A DNA stretch of 64,000 bases, from positions 3,051,099 to 3,115,098 of the forward strand of contig NZ_AP018288.1 in NCBI RefSeq assembly GCF_002368335.1. Reading direction: 5' to 3'. The position numbers and the translations under genes are program-made. The stretch's first letter is position 1. Each line of letters opens with the position of its first letter. The notes under the pieces were generated by a model. The model was given only the letters and a program-made list of their open reading frames with translations. It was not told where the DNA came from and searched no databases. Positions 1-9,022 of this stretch are shown one piece after another. Origin of the DNA: Nostoc sp. NIES-4103 (GTDB lineage: Bacteria; Cyanobacteriota; Cyanobacteriia; Cyanobacteriales; Nostocaceae).

Positions 1-48
1 GCCCCATGCCCCATGCCCCATGCCCCATGCCCCATGCCCCATGCCCCA
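1..48. repeat. CCCCATG heptamer tandem repeat
   Basis: The heptamer CCCCATG is repeated about six times from the window edge up to the ispE start. Heptamer arrays of this kind are the short tandemly repeated repetitive (STRR) sequences known from heterocystous cyanobacteria. The repeat stays open in the ispE frame, which creates a spurious N-terminal extension of His-Ala-Pro-Cys units. Confidence 0.85.
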
Positions 49-56
49 CTTTTAAA

Positions 57-1010
57 ATGCGTTCCTACACCTTAATTGCCCCTGCCAAAATTAACTTGTA
101 TTTAGAAATCATCGGCGATCGCGCCGATGGTTATCATGAGTTAGTAATGATACTGCAAAGTATTGACCTTGCCGACCAAATTGAACTGCATTCCCTCGAC
201 AGCGAAACCATTCGCGTTCACTGCGACCACCCACAAGTACCGACAGATAAAAGTAATCTGGCATACCGCGCCGCAGAACTCATGGCAACCCAATTTCCTG
301 AAGCCTTTAGGAAATATGGAGGTGTAGAAATTACTGTCAACAAGCACATTCCTGTAGCTGCTGGGTTGGCTGGAGGTTCCACAAATGCAGCAGCAGTGTT
401 GGTGGGGATAGATTTACTCTGGAACCTCGGACTCACTCAATCAGAATTAGAAGAACTAGGAGCAAGCCTCGGCTCAGATGTACCATTTTGTGTGGCAGGT
501 GGAACAGCTATCGCCACAGGTCGAGGCGAGCAACTTTCACCGCTACCAAGTTTGGATACTATATATATAGTATTGGCAAAATATCGTAGCTTGGAAGTCT
601 CCACCCCTTGGGCATACAAAACATATCGCCAGCAGTTTGGTAATACTTACATTAGAGATACTGAAGATTTAGCAGCGCGTGCAGCCGCAGTCCATTCAGG
701 AGGAATAGTCAAAGCAATCTTTGACAAAGACACAGCAGAAATTGGCCAAAAACTACACAATGATTTAGAGCGGGTAGTATTGCCAGCTTATCCCCAAGTA
801 CTGCATCTGCGAGAAGTGTTTGCAAATCAAGCAGGCGTTTTGGGAACTATGATGTCTGGTTCCGGGCCCACAGTGTTTGCTCTTGTTGAGTCAAGTGAAC
901 AAGCGCAAGCAGTTAAACTCAATGTTAGAGAAGCAATTCCTGATGACGATTTAGAATTGTTTGTAACTCGGATGACCACACATGGAATTCAGATAGTATC
1001 GTCAGTATAG
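57..1010 (+). CDS. ispE: 4-diphosphocytidyl-2-C-methyl-D-erythritol kinase
   Basis: This GHMP-superfamily kinase phosphorylates the 2-hydroxyl of CDP-methylerythritol with ATP in the cytosolic MEP pathway of isoprenoid synthesis, which feeds carotenoids, phytol and quinones. The N-terminal APAKINLYLEI motif, the glycine-rich ATP loop PVAAGLAGGSTNAAA at about residues 98-112 and the C-terminal MMSGSGPTVFAL motif are all present. The length of 317 residues is normal. The frame is open upstream to position 6, but that part is translated CCCCATG repeat, so the ATG at 57 before RSYTLIAPAKIN is preferred. A DUF3082 gene follows after about 106 bases, a pairing I recall from other Nostocales. Confidence 0.96.
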   Translation: MRSYTLIAPAKINLYLEIIGDRADGYHELVMILQSIDLADQIELHSLDSETIRVHCDHPQVPTDKSNLAYRAAELMATQFPEAFRKYGGVEITVNKHIPVAAGLAGGSTNAAAVLVGIDLLWNLGLTQSELEELGASLGSDVPFCVAGGTAIATGRGEQLSPLPSLDTIYIVLAKYRSLEVSTPWAYKTYRQQFGNTYIRDTEDLAARAAAVHSGGIVKAIFDKDTAEIGQKLHNDLERVVLPAYPQVLHLREVFANQAGVLGTMMSGSGPTVFALVESSEQAQAVKLNVREAIPDDDLELFVTRMTTHGIQIVSSV

Positions 1011-1056
1011 GGAATTGGGAATTGGGAATTGGGAATAGGGAATGGGGAATGGGGAA
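1010..1056. repeat. GGGAATT heptamer repeat between ispE and the DUF3082 gene
   Basis: About six imperfect copies of GGGAATT/GGGAATG begin at the ispE stop codon. This is STRR-type intergenic repeat DNA. A run of AATCTAAA units follows just before the next gene. Confidence 0.8.
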
Positions 1057-1116
1057 GAATTATCTCTAATGTCCCATTTCCTAATCCAAAATCTAAAATC
1101 TAAAATCTAAAATTGT

Positions 1117-1440
1117 ATGAGTGACCAAGATTTAACAACACAAACACAAGCTCAAGCGCAAATTCTACCAACTGTGTTACGCAGTTTAACAGGAGCGGTG
1201 ATTTCAGGGGGACTAGGATTTGCACTTTATTCACTGATGATTGCGATCGCCACAAATTTTGCAACCAAACCCATTCATTCAGCTAATGTATTAGTAGTGA
1301 GAATCACCTCTGCTGTTCGTACCCTGGTTGTAGGCGTGGTTGCTTTGGGAAGTGGCATATTTGCTATAGTCGCAATTGGTTTATTGGCTTTGGCAGTGCA
1401 AATGTTAGTGCAGCAGTTGACAAAGCCTAAAAGCAGTTGA
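1117..1440 (+). CDS. DUF3082 family small membrane protein
   Basis: The product is a 107-residue protein of unknown function. After a Gln/Thr/Ala-rich N-terminus there are two hydrophobic segments, at about residues 26-48 and 68-95, so a two-helix inner or thylakoid membrane protein is likely. It resembles the DUF3082 proteins that cyanobacteria carry next to ispE. The ATG at 1117 follows an AT-rich spacer without a strong ribosome binding site. No catalytic motif is visible. The family call rests on general similarity and on gene order. Confidence 0.75.
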   Translation: MSDQDLTTQTQAQAQILPTVLRSLTGAVISGGLGFALYSLMIAIATNFATKPIHSANVLVVRITSAVRTLVVGVVALGSGIFAIVAIGLLALAVQMLVQQLTKPKSS

Positions 1441-1500
1441 TAAAAAAGGCAGCAGGCAAGAGGAAACAACCTCTATCAAGCCTTGCGTTGTCTGTCTTAA

Positions 1501-1566
1501 TTACGAATTACGAATTACGAATTACGAATTACGAATTACGAATTACGAATTACGAATTACGAATTA
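1501..1566. repeat. ATTACGA heptamer tandem repeat
   Basis: Nine or more perfect copies of ATTACGA form an uninterrupted array. It runs into the 3' end of the minus-strand response regulator gene, where it supplies the last codons (Ile-Arg-Asn-Ser) and the stop. The same heptamer recurs at 30000-30026 and 39560-39597. Confidence 0.9.
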
Positions 1567-2458
1567 CCAAGGCTTTGACCTCGGTATTATCTATATAGGC
1601 TCTCATCTGAGGACGATTATTGAGCAGTTGCAAATTTGTATTTCTGGAAGGCTGAAATACTTGATGTTGTTTTCTCCAAGTTTTAGGAGGTAGTCCGTGG
1701 TATTGACGAAACTGGCGGGAGAAATGACAGGCATTTTGATAGCCTAGCGCTGTAGCAATCTGTTCAATTGTCTGGTCAGTATCTCTCAGTAAGGGGCGTG
1801 CTGCTGCCATTTTGCGCCTCACAATCCAGCCGTTGACAGTTTCTCCTGTTTGTTTTGCGACTCTGCTGGTTAAGTAAGCTGGTGAATAACCAACTGCAAG
1901 AGCGACATTGGATAAGGTAATGCCTTGATGGTAGTTAGCTTCAATGTAGTCGAAAACTTCTTTGAGTTGGGGAATTGATGGAAAGAATGATTCACAAGTC
2001 GCCGACGAAGTGGTATTTTTTGGTAACGATGGTGACATATCCCTAGAGCTAGTAGCATACCAGGATCTCAGGAGAGCTTGTTTTTCTAATCGAATTGCGA
2101 TCGCTTTGAGTAATTCCTCTACAGTAGAAGGTTTGGTAAGATAATCGTCTGCCCCCAACTCCATCCCTTTGCGAATACATGCCTTAGTACCACTGCCAGT
2201 GAGGAAAATGAAGGGAATAATTGCAGTTAAAGGATCTTGGCGCAGAGTATTCAAAACTCCATAACCATCCATATCCGGCATTGTAATATCGCAAATCACT
2301 AAGTCAGGTAAATATTTTTGAGCTTGCTCAATACCAACAAGACCATTTTCAGCACTTATTGTTTCAAAACCTTCAGCCTCAAGAATGTTTAAGAAGAGAT
2401 TGCGAGTAGCAGCATCATCTTCAATTATGAGAATTGTTTTCGAGGATTCATGCATCAT
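1550..2458 (-). CDS. Response regulator with AraC-type DNA-binding domain
   Basis: This 302-residue protein has an N-terminal CheY-like receiver (about 8-125). Acidic residues are at IEDD (13-15), the likely phospho-acceptor is Asp57 in VICDIT, the switch Thr is at 87 and the conserved Lys is at 109 (LTKP). A two-helix AraC/XylS DNA-binding domain follows (about 165-265), with the signature region ATALGYQNACHFSRQFRQ. It presumably acts as a phosphorylation-dependent transcription factor. The histidine kinase gene lies 108 bases upstream on the same strand, so the two probably form one system. The C-terminal codons come from the ATTACGA repeat, so the native tail may have been eroded. The signal and the target genes are unknown. 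Confidence 0.9.
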   Translation of the reverse strand: MMHESSKTILIIEDDAATRNLFLNILEAEGFETISAENGLVGIEQAQKYLPDLVICDITMPDMDGYGVLNTLRQDPLTAIIPFIFLTGSGTKACIRKGMELGADDYLTKPSTVEELLKAIAIRLEKQALLRSWYATSSRDMSPSLPKNTTSSATCESFFPSIPQLKEVFDYIEANYHQGITLSNVALAVGYSPAYLTSRVAKQTGETVNGWIVRRKMAAARPLLRDTDQTIEQIATALGYQNACHFSRQFRQYHGLPPKTWRKQHQVFQPSRNTNLQLLNNRPQMRAYIDNTEVKALVIRNS

Positions 2459-2566
2459 TTGTTGTTCACTCGGATGTATGGCAAGGAATGATTACCAAAC
2501 TCTGTGCTGAGTATTGTGTTAAAAAGCTATGAGGGTGGAACACACAAAATGTCAACTGGAAAACTT

Positions 2567-3742
2567 TTATTTCACCGATGGCAACGCCACAGTAAACTTA
2601 GTACCTGTACCAACTTCACTTTCCAGGGTGATTTGACCCCTATGTAAATCTACAAGGGTCTTGACAACCGATAGCCCTAGTCCAGTACCAGGCAAATTCT
2701 GACTATTCTTACCTCGATAAAATGGTTCAAATATTCGCTCTTTGTCTACTACTGGAATACCAACCCCCCTATCTGTAACTTGGAAAATTACTTTCTCATC
2801 CTCACAATAAAGTTCTAAATCAACTGCACTACCAACCGGAGAATACTTCACTGCATTATCAAGCAAGTTCTTAAGAATAGGCTCCAGCAGTTTTTGATCA
2901 ATACAAGTAGTAAAACAGCTACCTTGACTCAAAAAATTAATCGAGTTTTGGCTGTGACTCATCTGTATCTGTGATACTATTTCATTGCAAAACAGCAGCA
3001 GATCGAGTGGTTCAATATCAAGATTCAGCTTTGCTGTTTCTGCCTTGGCAAATAAAATCACATCATCCAACATCTGGCTGAGTTTTGCAATGGCTGTTTG
3101 AATATGCTCAAGTAAAGGTCGTGTTTTTTCCTTTCTCCATTCGTCCCCCTGCCTCTGGAGTAAACTATTAGAGAATGAAATCACGTTCAGCGGTGTGCGG
3201 AATTGATGGCAAAGCACAGAAACGAAGTTTGCTCTCAGTTCTCTGTATTCTTGTGCTTGTTCTAAAGCCTGACACAGTTCTGATTCTACCTGTTTGCAAT
3301 CACTAATCTCCCAAATGCTCCATACTCTACCGATAATTTTGCCATTCAACCACTGCGGCAGTGAGTATTGTGCAAAGACTCTTCCATCCTTCAACTCCAG
3401 AATATCGTAGCTTTGGGAATCAGGTTGGCTGGAAACTTCCCGCATCACCCCGCGAAAAGCTTCTGTATTTTTTAATTGATTCTCCAAAAAGGCGCTTGCT
3501 TGAGAAAAGTTTTTGGATAACATCAGGGACTCTGGAATTTGCCATATGTCCACAAACTTCTGATTAAAGCTCAGAATCTCTCCTTCCAAATTAACTGCAA
3601 CAATACCATTAGCAGTAGACTCGAGAATAGAACGAAGTAGAGACAGGGATATTTCTAGCTTAGCCTCCTGCTTCTTCAATTGAGAAACTTCCTGCTGTAA
3701 ATGCTCTTTAGCATCCCTTAATTCATCAATCCACTTTTGCAT
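2567..3742 (-). CDS. PAS-domain sensor histidine kinase
   Basis: This 391-residue kinase starts with a coiled coil (1-35), followed by a PAS domain (about 35-150). The HisKA helix carries the phospho-acceptor His179 in CHQFRTPLN. A HATPase domain follows, with N box LLDNAVKYSP, G1 box DRGVGIP and G2 box GTGLGLSVV. There are no transmembrane segments, so it is probably a soluble sensor of an intracellular or membrane-derived signal. It lies directly upstream of the AraC-type response regulator on the same strand and probably phosphorylates it. The upstream region is a long AT-rich gap. Confidence 0.92.
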   Translation of the reverse strand: MQKWIDELRDAKEHLQQEVSQLKKQEAKLEISLSLLRSILESTANGIVAVNLEGEILSFNQKFVDIWQIPESLMLSKNFSQASAFLENQLKNTEAFRGVMREVSSQPDSQSYDILELKDGRVFAQYSLPQWLNGKIIGRVWSIWEISDCKQVESELCQALEQAQEYRELRANFVSVLCHQFRTPLNVISFSNSLLQRQGDEWRKEKTRPLLEHIQTAIAKLSQMLDDVILFAKAETAKLNLDIEPLDLLLFCNEIVSQIQMSHSQNSINFLSQGSCFTTCIDQKLLEPILKNLLDNAVKYSPVGSAVDLELYCEDEKVIFQVTDRGVGIPVVDKERIFEPFYRGKNSQNLPGTGLGLSVVKTLVDLHRGQITLESEVGTGTKFTVALPSVK

Positions 3743-5913
3743 GGTTCAATCTACTAATTCATCACTCTTCTCTCACACCAATACACAAGCAAATTTACTA
3801 GTTTGATGTTCTACATAGCAAATGGTAAGCTCCTTCATAGTTGGATAGTCGTTGATACCCAAATTTTGCCATTACTTGGAACTAATGCTGTAGTGACAGC
3901 CCTACATCTACATCCTTCAGCATCATGCTTAGAACCACTAATTAGGTGAAAATCATCATTTCCCAAAATTCTAATCACAGTATTTAGTTCCAAAAAAATT
4001 AATTAAATAAGAAAAAATGAACTTTTCAATTAGTATTGAAAATATAATTTTACTAAAAAAACAGTACTAGCTTGAGTTTATGTCACATAAATATACAGTT
4101 TTCTGAATCGAGATTATACTAAAAATAATCAGTGTTTTTTATTAATAAGTTTTTGATATCATAGGATAGTTTTAACTATTCTATTCATACACAGTGATAC
4201 TTATTCTCTTTCTGTTTAGCAAAAAAAGTATCTTTTGAAACGCTGAATTAAAGCATTTATGCTCGATTGATAACTGGAATATTATATTATATTGATTTAT
4301 GGGCTTCAGTTTTTCATAGCAAATTCTTTGGTTTTAACCTAAAGAAATTTGGGTAATGTCCTTTACCTCTGTTATTTAACAAAATAAGTAAACCCTAATT
4401 AAATTATACGTTTGGTTGCAATTAATCCTACCTTAACATTTTTTTAAGCCTATTGCGAACCAGATAAACTAGCTAACTTTTTATTTTTCATAACATTAGT
4501 TTTTCAAATATAATTGTTCTATTTTTAATCCTTAATTTTTTTTTTGTAAACCAACGACTTGTTTATCATAAATAAAACTTTTGTTTTTTTAATAATTGAC
4601 TATTTCAGGGATTTAACTATAGAATAACAAGCAGAGTCATCTTTCAAAAGATATATATTTTGTAAATTTTTGTATTTATGTAATAAATAATACTTCCGTT
4701 ACACAAAATAGTATATTTTAACAACATATGTATTCAGAACTTACGCAATGCGGTATGTGTCATTGCGACCGAAACGCAGTCTAGGGAAGCAATATCAGCA
4801 CTGTTGGAGATTGCTTCGCTATCCCTCACTGCGGACATTTTTTCGTTTGCTGATAAACACAAGCAGTCTAACTCCAAAGATATTCGACAGCAAAACAATA
4901 ACAACCACCTCAATTACCCACTCCTTGGAAGGGTGGATGAACTTAACCAATAATGCATGTTTTGGGCTTTGTGTGAGAAATTAAAGTCGAAATCTCTAAC
5001 AGTGCAGGGTTTAAAATTTTGCTTTTGATTTTTCTCTGGTCAAAGTGATGTAAACAAGTTATGAAGCGTTAATGGCTTGATATTAATTTATTAGTAACTT
5101 GATATACAAAGCTTTTGGCGTGTTTTAAGTATGTTGTAAGTAATAATATTTACTAACAACTAACCAGAATGAGTTAAAACTTAAAACTATCAACTATCTT
5201 AAGGTAGAAACTACTGAGCTAGGCGAGGTGAAGATGATAACGATCGCAGCATAGCTAATATTTAATGTGAGTTAATTGCCAATAAGCTGAAAATATTTTG
5301 GTTTTTATATGGTTCCCATCAGTAAACTGAACTGACTCAATTGGCAAAATAATACACACTTGTATCTGAAAATAAAAAAGACAAAAGCAAAAAAAGAATC
5401 TTTAGTTTGAGCTTTTTATCTGGGGGAATGTAACTTAGTATAATTTAATTTATTTAGAGAAAAATATCAATCGTAGACATTACCGTAATCAATAATTCAG
5501 AAATAGCAAGAGCGAAAAAATAGATAAATGTGTCAAAAAAATGATCATATCTCTGTTGCTGAAGATTTAGTACTCTTAGAAAAGAAGCTGCTTCTGCAAC
5601 ACGGTTCATCTGTAGGGGTTGGTTTAACTAGATATTTAAGAGGCAGATAAAAATGCTGACTAGTTAAATTCTCCCCTACTTTCAAAATCAATTTGCAATA
5701 TATATTTCGCTATAACTGCGTTTTGCGCTGATTAATCTAAGTCTGTAGTATCAAACTCTGTTTGTTGAAATAATCCAGTTGGCTTGAAAGTAACAGGGTA
5801 CTGATGAGCCAGTCGCTTATGGGGAACTGCTGCGCGATCGCGCTTTGCCGACAGACGCGCACAAGTACAGTTCTTCATTTTGAGCCTACAAGTTTAATAA
5901 AAGAGAGAACACC
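3743..5913. other. Long AT-rich intergenic region
   Basis: More than 2 kb with low GC and many stops in all frames separates the kinase gene from the hetP-like gene. I recognise no protein family. At about 4735-4860 there is a more GC-rich patch starting GAACTTACGCAATGCGG, which looks like a degenerate palindromic repeat end. At about 5820-5870 another palindromic patch around GCGCGATCGCGC lies just before hetP. The rest could hold promoters or small RNAs, but nothing specific can be supported. Confidence 0.6.
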
Positions 5914-6198
5914 ATGCATCATACCGATTACAATTGCAATGCACAAACAGCAAAAAAAATCAATGCCGAACAAATTGAACAAATTGTGAAAGCAATTATT
6001 GCCGGCAAGTATTCTTGGGCATGTGTTTTAATTCTGCGTTTTTCTGGCTACAACCCCATAGACTATATACCATACCGCACCTACATTCGACTCCTGAAAA
6101 ACAACTGCCTAGCTGAAAGTTCCAAGGCAAATGATACTGAAAGTAAAAATCAAAAATTAGAAGCTTTTGATATGAAATCCAATTGGGTTAGGCTCTAA
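5914..6198 (+). CDS. HetP-family heterocyst differentiation protein
   Basis: This small basic protein (94 residues) matches the conserved core of the HetP family. The stretch from about residue 19 to 65 includes EQIVKAIIAGKYSWACVLI and RFSGYNPIDYIPYRTY, a pattern I know from HetP and its paralogs in Nostocales. HetP and its homologs promote or delay commitment of vegetative cells to heterocysts. The ATG at 5914 is preceded by AGAGAG at a suitable distance. The C-terminus (about 66-94) is polar and not conserved in my recollection. Whether this is the hetP ortholog or one of the paralogs cannot be decided from sequence alone. No hetZ-like gene is next to it in this window. Confidence 0.8.
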   Translation: MHHTDYNCNAQTAKKINAEQIEQIVKAIIAGKYSWACVLILRFSGYNPIDYIPYRTYIRLLKNNCLAESSKANDTESKNQKLEAFDMKSNWVRL

Positions 6199-6552
6199 AA
6201 ACAAAAAAAATTGATATGGCTCAAACTAGATTTGTGAGGACTTCCGCAAGCAATCTCACAAAACGAATGGCACGCTTGATAACAGTAAATCCATTATCTA
6301 TAAAGCTTTTGGGTGGGGTGTGGCGCTCGTGGGTGTAGTAACGAACAATTGAAGAAAATTATTCATGTTCGCACTTATTTTTACTTTTCTTGATTTTTCC
6401 TACACCCTACACCCTGCCCAGTCAAATCCAAAGCAACAAGCAAATAAAAAATGTTCAGCACAGGTAAAGACGTTCCCTAAAGCTAGGTGCAAGATTTGAT
6501 TTCTGACTTCATAACTTTCTGAGTCACCCCATCTCCCGATTTGTCGCAGCTT
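6199..6552. other. Intergenic gap between hetP-like and trpC-like genes
   Basis: About 350 bases without a recognisable gene. The segment contains short CCTACACCC repeats at about 6400-6415. Nothing else is identifiable. Confidence 0.4.
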
Positions 6553-7389
6553 ATGATTTACCCACGTACTCCTGTTAATAGCCGACTGCATCCCATTCTC
6601 AGAGAGATTGTGTGGCACAAAAAGCAGGAAGTAGTACACATGCATCAACAGATGTCTTTAGCTTCTTTGCAACGCCAGCTAACTGCTGCGCCAACAGTGC
6701 GAGATTTCTTGACTGCCTTGCAACAGAGTCCTTACCGACCCAGCTTGATCACAGAAGTCCAGAAAGCTTCACCAATTTATGGAATAATTAGAACAGACTT
6801 TGACCCATTAGCGATCGCCAAAGCATATCAGCATAGTGGTGCAGCTTGTATATCAGTTGTCACTGACGCTTCATTTTATCATGGCAGTTTTGAAAATCTG
6901 CGGACAATCCGCAAGAGTTTATCATTGCCCCTATTATGCAAAGAGTTTATCATTGACCCCTGCCAAATTTATTTAGCACGTGCAGCAGGAGCAGATGCAG
7001 TGCTACTCATGGCCGCCATTCTCACAGACCGAGAACTGCAAGACTTATTGCGAATAATTCATTACTTGGGAATGAATGCCTTAGTGGAAGTTCATAACTT
7101 GACAGAATTGGATCGGGTACTCAAGTTAGACGACATCCGCTTAGTAGGAATTAATAATCAAAGTCTAGAAGACTTTACCATCGATATCAGTACAACTCAA
7201 AGATTAATGGCAGCCAGGCGATCGCAATTGCAAAACTTGGGTGTGGTAGTCGTCAGCGAGTCAGGCTTGTATGGTCATGCTGATTTAGCACTAGTAGCCG
7301 ATGCTGGTATACATGCCGTACTGGTAGGAGAATCTTTAATTAAAGAAGAAGATATAGAACAAGCCGTGCGTCGTCTAATCAAACCTTGA
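6553..7389 (+). CDS. Indole-3-glycerol-phosphate synthase paralog (TrpC-like)
   Basis: The 278-residue TIM-barrel protein aligns over its full length with cyanobacterial TrpC, which closes carboxyphenylamino-deoxyribulose phosphate to indole-glycerol phosphate in tryptophan synthesis. The barrel motifs LCKEF, LVEVH, GINN and VVSESGL and the phosphate site VLVGESLI are present. The first active-site strand is changed. Where the family has ExKKASPSKG, this protein has EVQKASPIYG (Glu68, Gln70), so the conserved strand-1 Lys is Gln. The general-acid Lys (CKEF), Glu (VEVH) and Asn (INN) remain. It stands alone, not with other trp genes, so it is likely a second copy of altered or specialised function. 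A TTG at 6541 is an alternative start. Confidence 0.82.
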   Translation: MIYPRTPVNSRLHPILREIVWHKKQEVVHMHQQMSLASLQRQLTAAPTVRDFLTALQQSPYRPSLITEVQKASPIYGIIRTDFDPLAIAKAYQHSGAACISVVTDASFYHGSFENLRTIRKSLSLPLLCKEFIIDPCQIYLARAAGADAVLLMAAILTDRELQDLLRIIHYLGMNALVEVHNLTELDRVLKLDDIRLVGINNQSLEDFTIDISTTQRLMAARRSQLQNLGVVVVSESGLYGHADLALVADAGIHAVLVGESLIKEEDIEQAVRRLIKP

Positions 7390-7429
7390 GCCTGCGCTGT
7401 AGGGAGATGAGGGGGATGAGGGAGATAAG

Positions 7430-7466
7430 GGACAAATGACAAATGACAAATGACAAATGACAAATA
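7430..7466. repeat. ACAAATG heptamer repeat
   Basis: About five copies of ACAAATG follow the trpC-like gene, after GGGGATGAGGGAGAT repeats. This is another STRR-type array. Confidence 0.8.
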
Positions 7467-7612
7467 ACCACAAAGTCCTCCTAGCAATCGCTGGGGGGAT
7501 TTTGCTATTCACCAAACGTAATATTAATTCTCTGGAAAAATGATTATGGTCTATGTAGTATACAAACTAGCATACTAAGTAAATCTGACATTGTTACCCA
7601 AGGTAAAGTGTG

Positions 7613-8893
7613 ATGAGGCAGCGGATTTGGTCATTAACTCAAAAGTTAATTGTTAGCACACTACTAACATTGTATTGGATGACTCCAGTGCTAGCTCAAT
7701 CAAACCAGCTGCTAACTCGTGCTGAAGTCTACAAATTAATTAAGATAGTTGAACTACTGCTGCAAAACCAAACTCGACGCCCAGCACAACCCAAAGATAT
7801 CATAGTGCCTCGAGATGCAGTGAGAACTGGTGCAAGTTCTGAAGCTCAACTATTCTTTAACGATAAATCTTTGATTCGAGTAGATCAAAGTAGTACCTTC
7901 CGATTTGAACCAGGGTTGCGTCGCTTTAAGCTACGAAATCTCATCGCCCTGAACGAAATGATATTTAAATTGGAAAATGGTACTGCTTTAATTTTGAGTC
8001 CGCCTGGTAGTGTAGGAACTGAAGTAGAAACCCCACAAAGTCAAATTAGTATCCTCGCAGCACGTCCTGCAACTACCGCATCTCAAATAAAGCATAATCT
8101 GGGGCTGATTGCAATGAATAAAAACAGCAAAATCAGCCAAAATAACGATTTATTTCTGCCAGCACAAAAAGCCAGTGCAGTCATGGTCATACACGATAAT
8201 ACACGCAACGCCACACAAGTTTTTGCTCTCACTGATGGAGATATTAAAATATCCGACTCTCAAGGTAAAAAAACTGTTGCATTGCAAGGTGGACAGACAG
8301 TAGCAGTTAAAAATGGCTTGGTAGGCAAAGTACAAGAATTCGACCTACCAGCATTTTATAAAACTATTTCACTCACCTCTGGTTTAGGCCCAGGGCAAGA
8401 AAATTTAGTCGCACAAGAATCTACCCCAGTTCAAGAAACACTCAACGCTGTTCGCATTGAAACTTTAGCTTCATTAAAAAATCAAGCCAAAAGATTTAAA
8501 GGATTTACTAGAACTTTCCTCGCAGATGCACTCAATGGCACAGAAGGTGATTTAAATCCTCGTCCACCAGTTTCTATCAGAATTGTCAACCCGCAAGTTG
8601 TCACTGGGACTTTTTATAGAAGACAAGGCAATAATGCTGTTTTTATCCCTGATAATAATCCGAGATCCCAAACTAGAATTGCAGTCGATTTTGATCAAGG
8701 CACAGTCACCATTAACGACAACACAGGTATCAAGAATCAAGCTGGTTTGAGCGGTAATAATGCCAATGCTTCAGTACTTAACGCTAACGGTCAAATAACT
8801 CAAATAGAAGTGTTTGGTGTCAACGGCGATGCACCTCAAGAAGGAATTCCTTATCGTGGCAGTTTGACAACTGGCGTTGCACGCGATCGCTAG
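7613..8893 (+). CDS. Secreted FecR-domain protein
   Basis: The 426-residue product begins with a signal peptide (basic MRQR, a hydrophobic stretch, cleavage near VLAQS at about residue 30). It continues with a FecR-type domain at about 55-180, including IIVPRDAVRTGASSEAQL and FRFEPG. In other systems FecR domains sense or scaffold at the periplasmic face. Here no anti-sigma transmembrane region or sigma factor is near, so it is probably a periplasmic or surface protein. The middle part has a short FecR-like second segment (about 195-230). The C-terminal third is unassigned. A GTG at 7610 directly precedes the ATG. A porin gene follows on the same strand after about 130 bases. Confidence 0.8.
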   Translation: MRQRIWSLTQKLIVSTLLTLYWMTPVLAQSNQLLTRAEVYKLIKIVELLLQNQTRRPAQPKDIIVPRDAVRTGASSEAQLFFNDKSLIRVDQSSTFRFEPGLRRFKLRNLIALNEMIFKLENGTALILSPPGSVGTEVETPQSQISILAARPATTASQIKHNLGLIAMNKNSKISQNNDLFLPAQKASAVMVIHDNTRNATQVFALTDGDIKISDSQGKKTVALQGGQTVAVKNGLVGKVQEFDLPAFYKTISLTSGLGPGQENLVAQESTPVQETLNAVRIETLASLKNQAKRFKGFTRTFLADALNGTEGDLNPRPPVSIRIVNPQVVTGTFYRRQGNNAVFIPDNNPRSQTRIAVDFDQGTVTINDNTGIKNQAGLSGNNANASVLNANGQITQIEVFGVNGDAPQEGIPYRGSLTTGVARDR

Positions 8894-9022
8894 TATTGCT
8901 ACACATAATTAAAAATTCTCTAGTTATAAGCTAGTGAAGTCTTTTAAATTTTCTTCTTTTTACTGGTGTAGTTTAAAAATTAATATTTTGGCAGACTTTT
9001 TGAATATCAGGTGTGAGTGGTG

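Noticed and set aside
4748..4984. 78-residue ORF
   Set aside because: It begins in a repeat-like GCGACCGAAACGCAGT patch, has no domain pattern and no ribosome binding site.
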